This document shows, in pieces, positions 43,265-50,860 of a DNA stretch of 64,000 nucleotides. The position numbers and the translations under genes were made by a program. Position 1 is the first letter of the stretch, and every line of letters begins with the position of its first letter. The stretch comes from Shimia aestuarii (GTDB lineage: Bacteria > Pseudomonadota > Alphaproteobacteria > Rhodobacterales > Rhodobacteraceae), in the NCBI RefSeq assembly GCF_022814865.1, contig NZ_JAKVRD010000012.1, positions 1-64,000 on the forward strand. Reading direction: 5' to 3'. Below the pieces are notes generated by a model. That model did not search any database and was not told the origin of the DNA. It saw only the letters and a program-made list of their open reading frames with translations.

Positions 43265-44038
43265 ATGGCGCAGACGGTCACGCGACAGACCGCGCGCCTC
43301 ATTGCGCTTGCCATGGTGGCGACGGGTTTCGTGATCGTGGCGGTCAATGTCCTGATTTATTGGGCACGCGCCCTCTATGCGGTCAATCATCCAGAGTATG
43401 TCGCGCTTCAGCCCGCAACGATCAGCCAGACCCTGTCAGATGCCTATATCGGGCCGTTTTTCGCGACATGGATGCTCGTCTGTGCGCCGATCCTGTTTCT
43501 TGGGGTCGCGCTTCTCGTGTGGGCGGCGTGGGTCGAGTTTCGGCGTTCGAAGCTTGGCACAGCGCCTGAGATGCGTCGCATCCAGATTCTGTCGGGGCTT
43601 GTCGTCCTACTTCAGGCGGGGGCATCCGTCGGGATGGTGATGCTGAGCCACTTCCGGTTTCCAGACAATCACGTCCTGCACATGCAGGGGTCTTATCTTT
43701 TCTTCTTTTCGCAGGCCTTTGTGATCGTGGTCGGAGAGATGCTCTCACGTGCCTATGCGAGACAGCCGGACGGGGCGAGCTTTCTCAGCGATGCCGGGGC
43801 GCGCCTGCGTCGTTGGTATGTTTGGGTGCCAATTGGTCTTGGGGTGCTGTACCTGTCGCTTTTCGTGCTCAAGGGGTATGACCTCGGCGCGATCTATGAC
43901 GCGGCCTATCTCACCTATACGCTCACCGAGCCGGTGTTGCTCACGTCATTCCTTGGCTATGTTCTAACCTATCATTTTGATATGGGGCAGGCGCTTTGGG
44001 CCTATTTGCGGTCGCGGTCGAGCGCCAAGAGCATCTGA
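43265..44038 (+). CDS. Six-TM membrane protein of unknown function
   Basis: 257 aa from ATG 43265. Hydrophobic segments at about 12-35, 63-88, 108-128, 138-160, 187-206 and 217-240. Short conserved-looking features are NHVLHMQGSYLFFFSQAFVIVVGEM and TLTEPVLLTSFLGYVLTYHF. The six-helix layout recalls the Frag1/DRAM/Sfk1 family, some of whose members act in GPI or phosphoinositide metabolism, but I cannot confirm this. Two bases after the ABC transporter; its end overlaps the convergent CDP-alcohol transferase by 37 bases. Confidence 0.75.
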   Translation: MAQTVTRQTARLIALAMVATGFVIVAVNVLIYWARALYAVNHPEYVALQPATISQTLSDAYIGPFFATWMLVCAPILFLGVALLVWAAWVEFRRSKLGTAPEMRRIQILSGLVVLLQAGASVGMVMLSHFRFPDNHVLHMQGSYLFFFSQAFVIVVGEMLSRAYARQPDGASFLSDAGARLRRWYVWVPIGLGVLYLSLFVLKGYDLGAIYDAAYLTYTLTEPVLLTSFLGYVLTYHFDMGQALWAYLRSRSSAKSI

Positions 44039-44619
44039 GCGGCCCGGCGGGCGCGTTGCAGTGCCGTAACATGGGCGAGGATCGCGAAGAGCGCGAGGCC
44101 GTAGACGACGATGCGATCCGAATGGGCCGAGAGGATGCCCGCGAGGACGAGCATCCCGCAGAGAAAGATCACCCGTTCCATACGTTCGAAAAAATCCGGC
44201 CAGTTGTCGTTGTTGATCGGGGTTTCGATCGCGGTGCGGGCCTTGGCGTAGCTTGTGAAAACGCTTCCGGCGAGGGCGAACATCGCCAGCGGCCAGGCGT
44301 CATGCATATAGCCGAGCGTCGCGAGCACGATCAGTTCCTGGTAGCGGTCCACCATCGCATCGAAATAGCCGCCCCGGCGCGAGCGCATGTCACGGCGGCG
44401 GGCCACGGCCCCATCGAGGGCATCAAAGACGAAGGCGAGCGCGAGCGTCAGGCCATAGACCACGGGCATCGTGTGCCAAAGGTAGAGGCCGGAGACGAGG
44501 GTCACGAGGACCAGACCCGCGAAGGTGACCTGGTTCGGGGTCATGCGGGCACGCACGAGGGGCGTCGCCATCGCTTCCCAAAGCGGGTCGATCTTGGATT
44601 TGATGAGGCCGTCGATCAT
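44002..44619 (-). CDS. CDP-alcohol phosphatidyltransferase family protein
   Basis: 205 aa, about six membrane helices. The full catalytic motif DG-x2-AR-x8-G-x3-D-x3-D is present at residues 69-91 (D66, D69, D87 and D91 visible). Enzymes of this family couple a CDP- or CMP-linked group to an alcohol: phosphatidylinositol-phosphate, phosphatidylglycerol-phosphate and phosphatidylcholine synthases, and phosphonate or phosphocholine transfer. Here it follows a PimA-like glycosyltransferase and a kinase on the same strand and lies near a CMP-aminoethylphosphonate-forming gene, so a PI-type synthase or an AEP transferase are both open. Confidence 0.9.
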   Translation of the reverse strand: MIDGLIKSKIDPLWEAMATPLVRARMTPNQVTFAGLVLVTLVSGLYLWHTMPVVYGLTLALAFVFDALDGAVARRRDMRSRRGGYFDAMVDRYQELIVLATLGYMHDAWPLAMFALAGSVFTSYAKARTAIETPINNDNWPDFFERMERVIFLCGMLVLAGILSAHSDRIVVYGLALFAILAHVTALQRARRAAQMLLALDRDRK

Positions 44620-44630
44620 GGCGGGGCTTT

Positions 44631-46169
44631 CTACGGATAGCTCTTGAGGATGTGGCGGCGAATTTTCTCGAGGCGCGCATTGCGGGCGGCGAGGGCTTCG
44701 ACACGGGCCGGATCGGGGGCGAAGACGCCGGTGGTCCGTGTGCGCAGGGTTGCTGCCGCGTCGCGCGCCGAGGCGGCCCAGCCGAGGGTTTTCGCCGCAA
44801 GGGTCGCCGTGCCAAGGACACCGGCGTGCCGGGCTTCGCCGACCCAGACCTCGCGGTTGAGCGCATCGGCAACCGTTTGGGCAAAGGCGGCGTTGGCCGC
44901 GACGCCACCGACCATCGAGATAGGGCCGTCCTTATGGATCGCGCGTTCGCGCATCAGTTTGCCATAGGACCAGCGCAGGTTCAGTGCGACCCCTTCGAGG
45001 GCGGCGCGGCGCAGGGCGCAGGCATCATGGTGCAGCGCAAGCCCATGGAACACGCCGCGGATCGCGTCATTGTCGACGGGCACGCGTTCGCCCGCGAGCC
45101 ATGGCAGGAAGAACGGGTCGTCCTCTTGTGGCGCTCCCATGTTGTCAAAAGCGCCTTTGAGGGCTTCGCCTTCGGTTTCTCCACCGCTCACACGGACCGC
45201 CCATTCGAGGGCCGATCCGGCGTTCTCTTGCGAGGCGATGAGGAGCGGGCGGTAGGCGAGGCTCGAGGTCAGGGTGGCGTAGGAAGACGCGACCGAGAGC
45301 ACGCGGCCCGGCATGAAGCCAGCGATCCAGCAACTTGTCGCGGCGGCGATATGGAGCGCGCCATCTGCGACCTGTCCAGACCCGAGGGCGGCGGCCGTCA
45401 CGTCGGATGTGCCGCCAAGGACGAGGGTATCGGGGGCAAGGCCGAGGTCTTCGGCGGCTTGTTTGGTCAGGGGGCCGAGCACCTCTTCGCCATCGACCAT
45501 CTCGGGCATCCGGTCGAGCGCGATACCGGTCATGGCAGAGAGCGCGGGGGACCAGCCTTCTTGGCCTGGGCGGGTGTCCATAAGCCATGTGAGGTTGGCG
45601 CTTTCGGGGCATGTGGTAAAGCGGCCCGTGGCGCGGTGCAGGAGCCAATCTTTGACGTCGAGGATCCAGCGCGTCTGGCGGTAGATCTCGGGCTCTTGCG
45701 ACTTGATCCAGAGGATCTTGGCCGTGGGGTCCATGCCGTTGCGCGCGGGCGCGCCGTTGGCGATGCGGAGCCAGCGGGCGAGCTTGTCGATGCGGTAGCC
45801 ATGCGCCGAGGGGAAACCACCGATCATGGCGCGTCCGGTTTCGGCAGCGCGTTTGTCGAGCCACGTCAGGCAGGGGCGTAGCGGGGTGCCTTGTTCGTCG
45901 GTGCAGATGACGCCGCAAAGCTGGCTAGAGAAGACGAGCGCAGCGGCACGGTCGCGCAACGCAGGCACCTCGTCGCGCAGGGTTGCCAAGGCGCGGGCGA
46001 GGGCGTCCCACCAATCGGGGGGGCTTTGTTCGGCGATGCCACCGGTCGCAAGCGAAAGCGGGTAGGTTTCTGTGGCGCGGGCGAGGAGCCGAAGATCGTC
46101 ATCAACAACCCCGACCTTGACGCCGGATGTGCCGAAATCGGCGGAAATCACGAGATCGCCCTTCGGCAC
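44631..46169 (-). CDS. FGGY-family carbohydrate kinase
   Basis: 512 aa from GTG 46169, which follows AAAGGA; an ATG at 46211 is the alternative. N-terminal LVISADFGTSGVKVGVVDD phosphate loop, LDKRAAE, VLGGTSDVTAAALGSGQ and the C-terminal ISMVGGVAANAAFAQTVADALNREV (ATP site) are FGGY features. Family members phosphorylate pentuloses, glycerol, gluconate or polyols. XylB-like overall; the substrate is not evident. It sits between the PimA-like and CDP-alcohol transferase genes (11 bases to the latter). Confidence 0.9.
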   Translation of the reverse strand: MPKGDLVISADFGTSGVKVGVVDDDLRLLARATETYPLSLATGGIAEQSPPDWWDALARALATLRDEVPALRDRAAALVFSSQLCGVICTDEQGTPLRPCLTWLDKRAAETGRAMIGGFPSAHGYRIDKLARWLRIANGAPARNGMDPTAKILWIKSQEPEIYRQTRWILDVKDWLLHRATGRFTTCPESANLTWLMDTRPGQEGWSPALSAMTGIALDRMPEMVDGEEVLGPLTKQAAEDLGLAPDTLVLGGTSDVTAAALGSGQVADGALHIAAATSCWIAGFMPGRVLSVASSYATLTSSLAYRPLLIASQENAGSALEWAVRVSGGETEGEALKGAFDNMGAPQEDDPFFLPWLAGERVPVDNDAIRGVFHGLALHHDACALRRAALEGVALNLRWSYGKLMRERAIHKDGPISMVGGVAANAAFAQTVADALNREVWVGEARHAGVLGTATLAAKTLGWAASARDAAATLRTRTTGVFAPDPARVEALAARNARLEKIRRHILKSYP

Positions 46170-46222
46170 GGGAGAAATCCTTTCAGTCTTATCTTGCGCG
46201 CAAGCTTGCATGGAACCGGGCC

Positions 46223-47329
46223 TCAGGCAAGCGCTGCGCGGTAGAGTGAGAGGTAGTCGGGCCCCAGCGCCGACACATCGAACTCGGCGGCGCGGGTGGC
46301 GCACCAATCGCGCAGGCGGGTGTGTTCGACCGGATCAGAGGCGAGAGCGATGATGCGTTCGGCCAAAGCCGAGGCGTTGCCGGGCGGCGCAAGAAGTGCC
46401 GTGCCTTCGCCGCTGAGAACGGAGGCATAACCGGCGTTTTGAGCTGCAATAGGGACTGTTCCGGCGGACATGGCTTCGATCAGGACGAGGCCAAAGCTCT
46501 CGCCGCCGCGGGCCGGGGCGACGAACAGGTCAGCGCCGGCGATCAAGGCGCGCGCGGCGGTGGCATCGGGTGGCGGCAGGAAGCGGATCGAGGGAAAGGG
46601 CGCGGCGCGGTTGCGCAGATCGGCCTCGAGTGCGCCACTCCCCGCGATTGTGAGCGTTGCGCCGGGGAGGGCGGCGGCCACTTCCGGCCAGGCCTCGAGA
46701 AGCACTTGCACGCCTTTGCGCTCTTCGAGGCGCCCCATATAGACGATCTGCGGTGCATCACGCCGCAGAGGCATGTCGCGCTTTGCGGCGCGCCAATCGG
46801 AGAGATCGATCGTGGGCGGCAGGATCAACGGAAGGGGGGCTGCGCCGCGCCGTTGCCATTGGTCCAGCGGTGCACGGGAGGGCACGACAACCCGAGACAC
46901 ACGGGCGTTGAAATAGTCACCGGCCTTGCCGAGCGCCCAGGTCAAGGGATCGAACCCACCTTCGGGCAGCGTTGCGTGAAAGGTCGCCACGGTGGGAAGG
47001 TTGAGCGCGCGCCAGACCTGCCATGGCAGGAGCGGCGTCCAAGGTGTGTGGAGGTGCACCACATCGGCGCCCCAGTCCTGCAAGGTCTCGACCGCAGCGG
47101 AGATTTCCGCGCGGGTTGCCCGGGTCAGCTCAAAACGGGTGCCGTGCACGGAGATATTGCGCACACGCCCAAGCGTGAGCACATCCGGCGCGGCATCCCC
47201 TTCGCCGGGCGGGGCCACAATGCGGACTTCGTGGCCCGCGGCCCCACACCAGCCTGCAAGCGCACGGATATGGGATTGCACGCCGCCGGGGCGGGTCATG
47301 GCATAGGGTGTGATATGGACGATTTTCAT
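46223..47329 (-). CDS. GT4 glycosyltransferase, PimA-like
   Basis: 368 aa from the ATG ending at 47329. Opening MKIVHITPYAMTRPGGVQSH and AGHEVRIVAP, ATFHATLP, and MGRLEERKGVQVLLEAWP, with the catalytic E-x7-E pair (E277, E285) in GGESFGLVLIEAMSAG. These blocks strongly recall mycobacterial PimA, which adds mannose to phosphatidylinositol. This is pattern recognition, not alignment. First gene of a minus-strand operon with the FGGY kinase and CDP-alcohol transferase, and divergent from the PntC-like gene. Confidence 0.82.
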   Translation of the reverse strand: MKIVHITPYAMTRPGGVQSHIRALAGWCGAAGHEVRIVAPPGEGDAAPDVLTLGRVRNISVHGTRFELTRATRAEISAAVETLQDWGADVVHLHTPWTPLLPWQVWRALNLPTVATFHATLPEGGFDPLTWALGKAGDYFNARVSRVVVPSRAPLDQWQRRGAAPLPLILPPTIDLSDWRAAKRDMPLRRDAPQIVYMGRLEERKGVQVLLEAWPEVAAALPGATLTIAGSGALEADLRNRAAPFPSIRFLPPPDATAARALIAGADLFVAPARGGESFGLVLIEAMSAGTVPIAAQNAGYASVLSGEGTALLAPPGNASALAERIIALASDPVEHTRLRDWCATRAAEFDVSALGPDYLSLYRAALA

Positions 47330-47418
47330 GCGCGCCGCGAGAGCCCCAACTTGCGAATGAAATAGCCTTACCATAGGGTTAACCCTGTATTCGAGGGCTT
47401 TCGGAAGGGCTTCTTAAA

Positions 47419-48168
47419 ATGAGCGAAGTGAGCGCGCTGATCGTAGCGGCAGGGCGAGGTATCCGCATGGGATCGCGCGGGGAAATGACACCGAAAGGTC
47501 TTTTGGAGATTGACGGCACGGCGCTTGTTGCGCGCTCGGTTGCTCTTCTCAAGAAAAGTGGGGTCAAGCGGGTGCGGATCGTGACCGGCCATCTTGCCGA
47601 GCAATATGAGGCGGCCTTTGGCGATATGGAGGGCGTTGACCTTGTTCATAACCCTGCGTTTGCGACGACAGGCAGCGGGCTTTCGATGATGACCGGGCTT
47701 GCAGAGATGGCGGGGCCGGTCCTCCTTTTGGAGTCCGATCTCGTCTATGAGGCAGCGGCGCTTGGCTCTTTGCATCAGGGCGAGTCGTGTATCCTTGTGT
47801 CGGGCGAGTCCAATGCGGGCGATGAGGTCTATATCTGGACGCGAGAAGGGGCCGATGGCGGACCTGTCTTTGACATGATGTCGAAGAATATCGCGGCAGT
47901 GGAGGCACAGCACTTTGGCGAACTGGTCGGAATCAGCCGGTTTACGGCCGAAGATACGGAGCGACTCAAGGCGGCGGCGGAGACAGTCCTAGAGCAAGAT
48001 CCCAAGGCGGACTACGAGGAGACCGTGATCCACATGGCAAGAACGCAGGATATCGCCTGTCGCAAGATCGAGGATCTGGCATGGAGCGAGATCGATAGCG
48101 AGATCATGTATGCCCATGCTCTCAAAGAGGTTTGGCCAAAGATCGTTGCGCGGGACGGCGCGCGATAA
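47419..48168 (+). CDS. pntC: NTP transferase resembling 2-aminoethylphosphonate cytidylyltransferase (PntC)
   Basis: 249 aa. LicC/GlmU-type nucleotidyltransferase: IVAAGRGIRMG (8-18), TPKGLLEI, NPAFATTGSGLSMM, VLLLESDLVYE with Asp107, AGDEVYIW and MSKN. The TGS, ESD-L-YE, GDEV-YI and MSKN blocks are those I associate with PntC, which joins CMP to aminoethylphosphonate for attachment to cell-surface molecules. Generic LicC-type choline-P or sugar nucleotidyltransferase is the alternative. The presence of aepX/aepY/aminotransferase 10 kb upstream supports PntC. Confidence 0.82.
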   Translation: MSEVSALIVAAGRGIRMGSRGEMTPKGLLEIDGTALVARSVALLKKSGVKRVRIVTGHLAEQYEAAFGDMEGVDLVHNPAFATTGSGLSMMTGLAEMAGPVLLLESDLVYEAAALGSLHQGESCILVSGESNAGDEVYIWTREGADGGPVFDMMSKNIAAVEAQHFGELVGISRFTAEDTERLKAAAETVLEQDPKADYEETVIHMARTQDIACRKIEDLAWSEIDSEIMYAHALKEVWPKIVARDGAR

Positions 48169-48278
48169 GGCGAAGACCCGCCGTTTTGTGACCCGAAAAG
48201 CACAACATGTCGCAGTGCCATTGAGCCGGGGCAGGCGGAATGCTATCTTGAAAACATGCCCGGCACCGGGGCGGATCG

Positions 48279-48704
48279 GTGCGCTATAAGGAGGGCAGAT
48301 CTCTGTCTCTGAATTCTGACGTGGCTCCAGCCGCTGATACCGGGCCCGACATAGCGGGCGCCACCGAGGGTGCGACCAGCGACGCTTTGCTCGCGCGTAT
48401 CCTCACCTCACTCGACGACGACAAGGCCGAAGATATCGTGCAGATTGATCTGCGCGGCAAATCGGCCATGGCGGATTACATGGTAATCTGCTCTGGCCGC
48501 TCTACGCGGCAGGTCGCGGCGATTTCGGAAAAGCTTATTGATCGGATCAAGTCCGAGTTCGGGCGGCTTTCCAAGGTCGAGGGTAAGGAAACCGGCGATT
48601 GGGTGCTGATCGACACGGGGGACGTGATTGTTCACGTTTTCCGGCCAGAAGTGCGCGAGTTCTACCAGATCGAAAAGATGTGGCTACCGGGCGGCACCGC
48701 CTGA
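48279..48704 (+). CDS. rsfS: Ribosomal silencing factor RsfS
   Basis: 141 aa from GTG 48279; conserved domain begins near residue 30: DDKAEDIVQIDLRGKSAMADYMVICSGRSTRQVAAISEKL, then WVLIDTGDVIVHVFRPEVREFYQIEKMW. Binds ribosomal protein L14 and blocks subunit joining in stationary phase. A strong AAGGAGG lies inside this reading frame, 8 bases before a CTG at 48303, so a shorter protein with a CTG start is possible. rlmH follows after 20 bases, the usual pair. Confidence 0.95.
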   Translation: MRYKEGRSLSLNSDVAPAADTGPDIAGATEGATSDALLARILTSLDDDKAEDIVQIDLRGKSAMADYMVICSGRSTRQVAAISEKLIDRIKSEFGRLSKVEGKETGDWVLIDTGDVIVHVFRPEVREFYQIEKMWLPGGTA

Positions 48705-48724
48705 TCCACGTCGAAAGGTAAGAC

Positions 48725-49201
48725 ATGGCGCTTGGCGTGCATATTTGCGCGGTGGGTCGGCTACGGTCCGGTCCGGAGCGTGATCTCCTTGATGACTACC
48801 TCAAACGGTTCGACCGCACAGGGCGGGGCCTCGGCCTTGGCCCTGCGACGGTGCATGAGGTCGAAGACAAGAAGGGCGGCGGCATGAGCGCCGAGGCGCC
48901 TCTTTTGGAGGGGGTGATCCCCAAGGGCGCGGTGATCTGTGCCCTTGATGAGCGCGGCAAGCTCATGTCCTCGCCCGAGTTTGCCGACATGCTTGCCGGA
49001 TGGCGGGATATGGGGCGCGGCGACGTGGCCTTTGTGATTGGCGGTGCGGATGGGATTGATCCGGGCCTACGGGCACAGGCGGATGCCAAGCTCTCGTTTG
49101 GCAAGATGGTTTGGCCGCATATGCTTGTGCGGGTGATGCTTGGCGAACAGCTTTACCGCGCGGCGTCGATTCTCGCGGGCGCGCCGTACCACCGGGTCTG
49201 A
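48725..49201 (+). CDS. rlmH: 23S rRNA (pseudouridine1915-N3)-methyltransferase RlmH
   Basis: 158 aa, usual length. SPOUT fold with FVIGGADGIDP knot motif and C-terminal LVRVMLGEQLYRAASILAGAPYHR. Methylates pseudouridine 1915 of 23S rRNA. GAAAGG before the ATG. Pairs with rsfS. Confidence 0.97.
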   Translation: MALGVHICAVGRLRSGPERDLLDDYLKRFDRTGRGLGLGPATVHEVEDKKGGGMSAEAPLLEGVIPKGAVICALDERGKLMSSPEFADMLAGWRDMGRGDVAFVIGGADGIDPGLRAQADAKLSFGKMVWPHMLVRVMLGEQLYRAASILAGAPYHRV

Positions 49202-49263
49202 GGGGCCAGCCCCTCTTGGGCCTTTGGCCCAATTCACCCCGGGATATTTCCAGCAAGAGGAAG
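49202..49263 (+). repeat. Composite intergenic element, copy 1
   Basis: Two palindromes (GGGGCCAGCCCC at 49202-49213; TTGGGCC-TTT-GGCCCAA at 49216-49232), then CACCCCGGGATATTTCC and a purine-rich AAGAGGAAG. The same layout recurs at 50802 and 55635. Confidence 0.65.
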
Positions 49264-49362
49264 GGTTTGCAGGTCTGCGCGCGGCGTGGTGCCTCGTTTG
49301 GGCTTGCCTGATGGTGGAATTGGTTATATTTCCTTACCAATCCTAAGAGAGCGGAGCCCGCC

Positions 49363-50802
49363 ATGCAGATGCCAGCCCCCAATCAGGCCATTCTTGCCCG
49401 CAAAGAGCGGATCGTCGCGCGGCTGCGTGGTGTTCTTCCCAGCGATGCAGTGATCGACGACGAGGCCGAGACGCGCGCCTATGAGTGCGATGCGCTGACG
49501 GCGTATCGGTGCCCGCCTCTCGCGGCGGTTCTTCCTGCAACAACCGAAGAGGTCGCGGCGGTGTTGAAGATTTGCCACGAAGAGGGCGTGCCAGTCGTGC
49601 CGCGCGGGGCGGGGACATCGCTTGCCGGAGGGGCGATGCCAACGGCGGATTCGATCATCCTTGGGGTGGCGCGGATGAACGAGGTTCTTGAGACCGACTA
49701 TGAAAACCGATTCATCCGGGTGCAAACCGGGCGCACGAACCTCAGCGTGTCGGGCGCGGTGGAGGAAGACGGGTTCTTCTATGCGCCCGACCCGTCCTCG
49801 CAGCTTGCCTGCGCCATCGCGGGCAATATCGCGATGAATTCTGGCGGCGCGCATTGCCTGAAATATGGGGTGACGACAAATAACCTTCTCGGTGTCACGA
49901 TGGTGATGATGGATGGTGAGATCGTGGAGATCGGCGGCGCACATCTTGATGCAGGTGGCCTTGATCTTCTCGGGTTGATCTGTGGCTCCGAGGGGCAATT
50001 GGGCGTGGTGACGGAAGCGACGCTGCGCATCTTGCGCAAGCCCGAGGGTGCGCGACCTGTGCTTATGGGGTTTGATAGCAACGAAGTCGCCGGGGAATGC
50101 GTGAGCGACATTATCAAGGCAGGTATCCTGCCGGTCGCGATCGAGTTCATGGATCGGCCTTGTATCCGGGCGACGGAGGCGTTTGCCGGGGCGGGCTATC
50201 CCGATTGCGAGGCGCTCCTGATCGTGGAAGTCGAGGGCAGCGAGGAAGAGATCGACGCCCAGCTCGCGCGGATCATGGCGATCGCGCGGAAGCATAACCC
50301 GGTCGAACTCCGTGAGAGTGGTAGCCCTGAAGAAAGCGCGAAGATCTGGCTTGGGCGCAAATCGGCCTTCGGGGCGATGGGGCAGATCAACGATTACATG
50401 TGCCTCGATGGCACGATCCCTGTTTCGCAGCTTCCGTATGTGCTGCGACGGATCGGGGAGATGTCGAAAGAGTACGGGCTCGACGTGGGCAACGTGTTCC
50501 ATGCGGGGGACGGCAACATGCACCCGCTGATCCTCTTTGATGCCAACAAGCCGGGTGATCTTGAGCGGTGCGAGGCGTTCGGGGCGGATATCCTGAAGCT
50601 TTGTGTCGAAGTTGGTGGCTGCCTGACGGGAGAGCACGGGGTCGGGATCGAAAAGCGCGATCTGATGGTGGATCAGTATGCGCCGGAGGACCTTGAGATA
50701 CAGATGGCGGTCAAGGACGTGTTTGACCCTAGCTGGCTCCTGAACCCGGCAAAGGTCTTTCCGCTCGCGGCGAGCGAAGCCCGGCGGATGGCAGCGGAAT
50801 AG
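49363..50802 (+). CDS. glcD: Glycolate oxidase subunit GlcD, FAD-linked
   Basis: 479 aa. FAD-binding VPVVPRGAGTSLAGGAMPTADSIILGVARMNEVLE, ACAIAGNIAMNSGGAHCLKYGVTTNNLLG, EGQLGVVTEATLRIL and C-terminal GNVFHAGDGNMHPLILFD and GGCLTGEHGVGIEKRDLM. Oxidises glycolate (or D-lactate) to glyoxylate with GlcE and GlcF, which follow. Confidence 0.95.
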   Translation: MQMPAPNQAILARKERIVARLRGVLPSDAVIDDEAETRAYECDALTAYRCPPLAAVLPATTEEVAAVLKICHEEGVPVVPRGAGTSLAGGAMPTADSIILGVARMNEVLETDYENRFIRVQTGRTNLSVSGAVEEDGFFYAPDPSSQLACAIAGNIAMNSGGAHCLKYGVTTNNLLGVTMVMMDGEIVEIGGAHLDAGGLDLLGLICGSEGQLGVVTEATLRILRKPEGARPVLMGFDSNEVAGECVSDIIKAGILPVAIEFMDRPCIRATEAFAGAGYPDCEALLIVEVEGSEEEIDAQLARIMAIARKHNPVELRESGSPEESAKIWLGRKSAFGAMGQINDYMCLDGTIPVSQLPYVLRRIGEMSKEYGLDVGNVFHAGDGNMHPLILFDANKPGDLERCEAFGADILKLCVEVGGCLTGEHGVGIEKRDLMVDQYAPEDLEIQMAVKDVFDPSWLLNPAKVFPLAASEARRMAAE

Positions 50803-50857
50803 GGGGCTTTGCCCCCGGCCTTGCGGCCTCCCCCAGAGTATTTTTCCAGAGAAGAAG
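50802..50857 (+). repeat. Composite intergenic element, copy 2
   Basis: Palindromes GGGGGC-TTT-GCCCCC (50802-50816) and GGCC-TTGC-GGCC (50817-50828), then CCCCCAGAGTATTTTTCC and AGAGAAGAAG, which also serves as the glcE ribosome site. Confidence 0.65.
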
Positions 50858-50860
50858 CCT

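Noticed and set aside
44652-45881. 409-codon plus-strand open frame
   Set aside because: Antisense to the FGGY kinase, which carries clear kinase motifs.
46322-47365. 347-codon plus-strand open frame
   Set aside because: Antisense to the PimA-like GT4 gene. Composition is that of a shadow frame.
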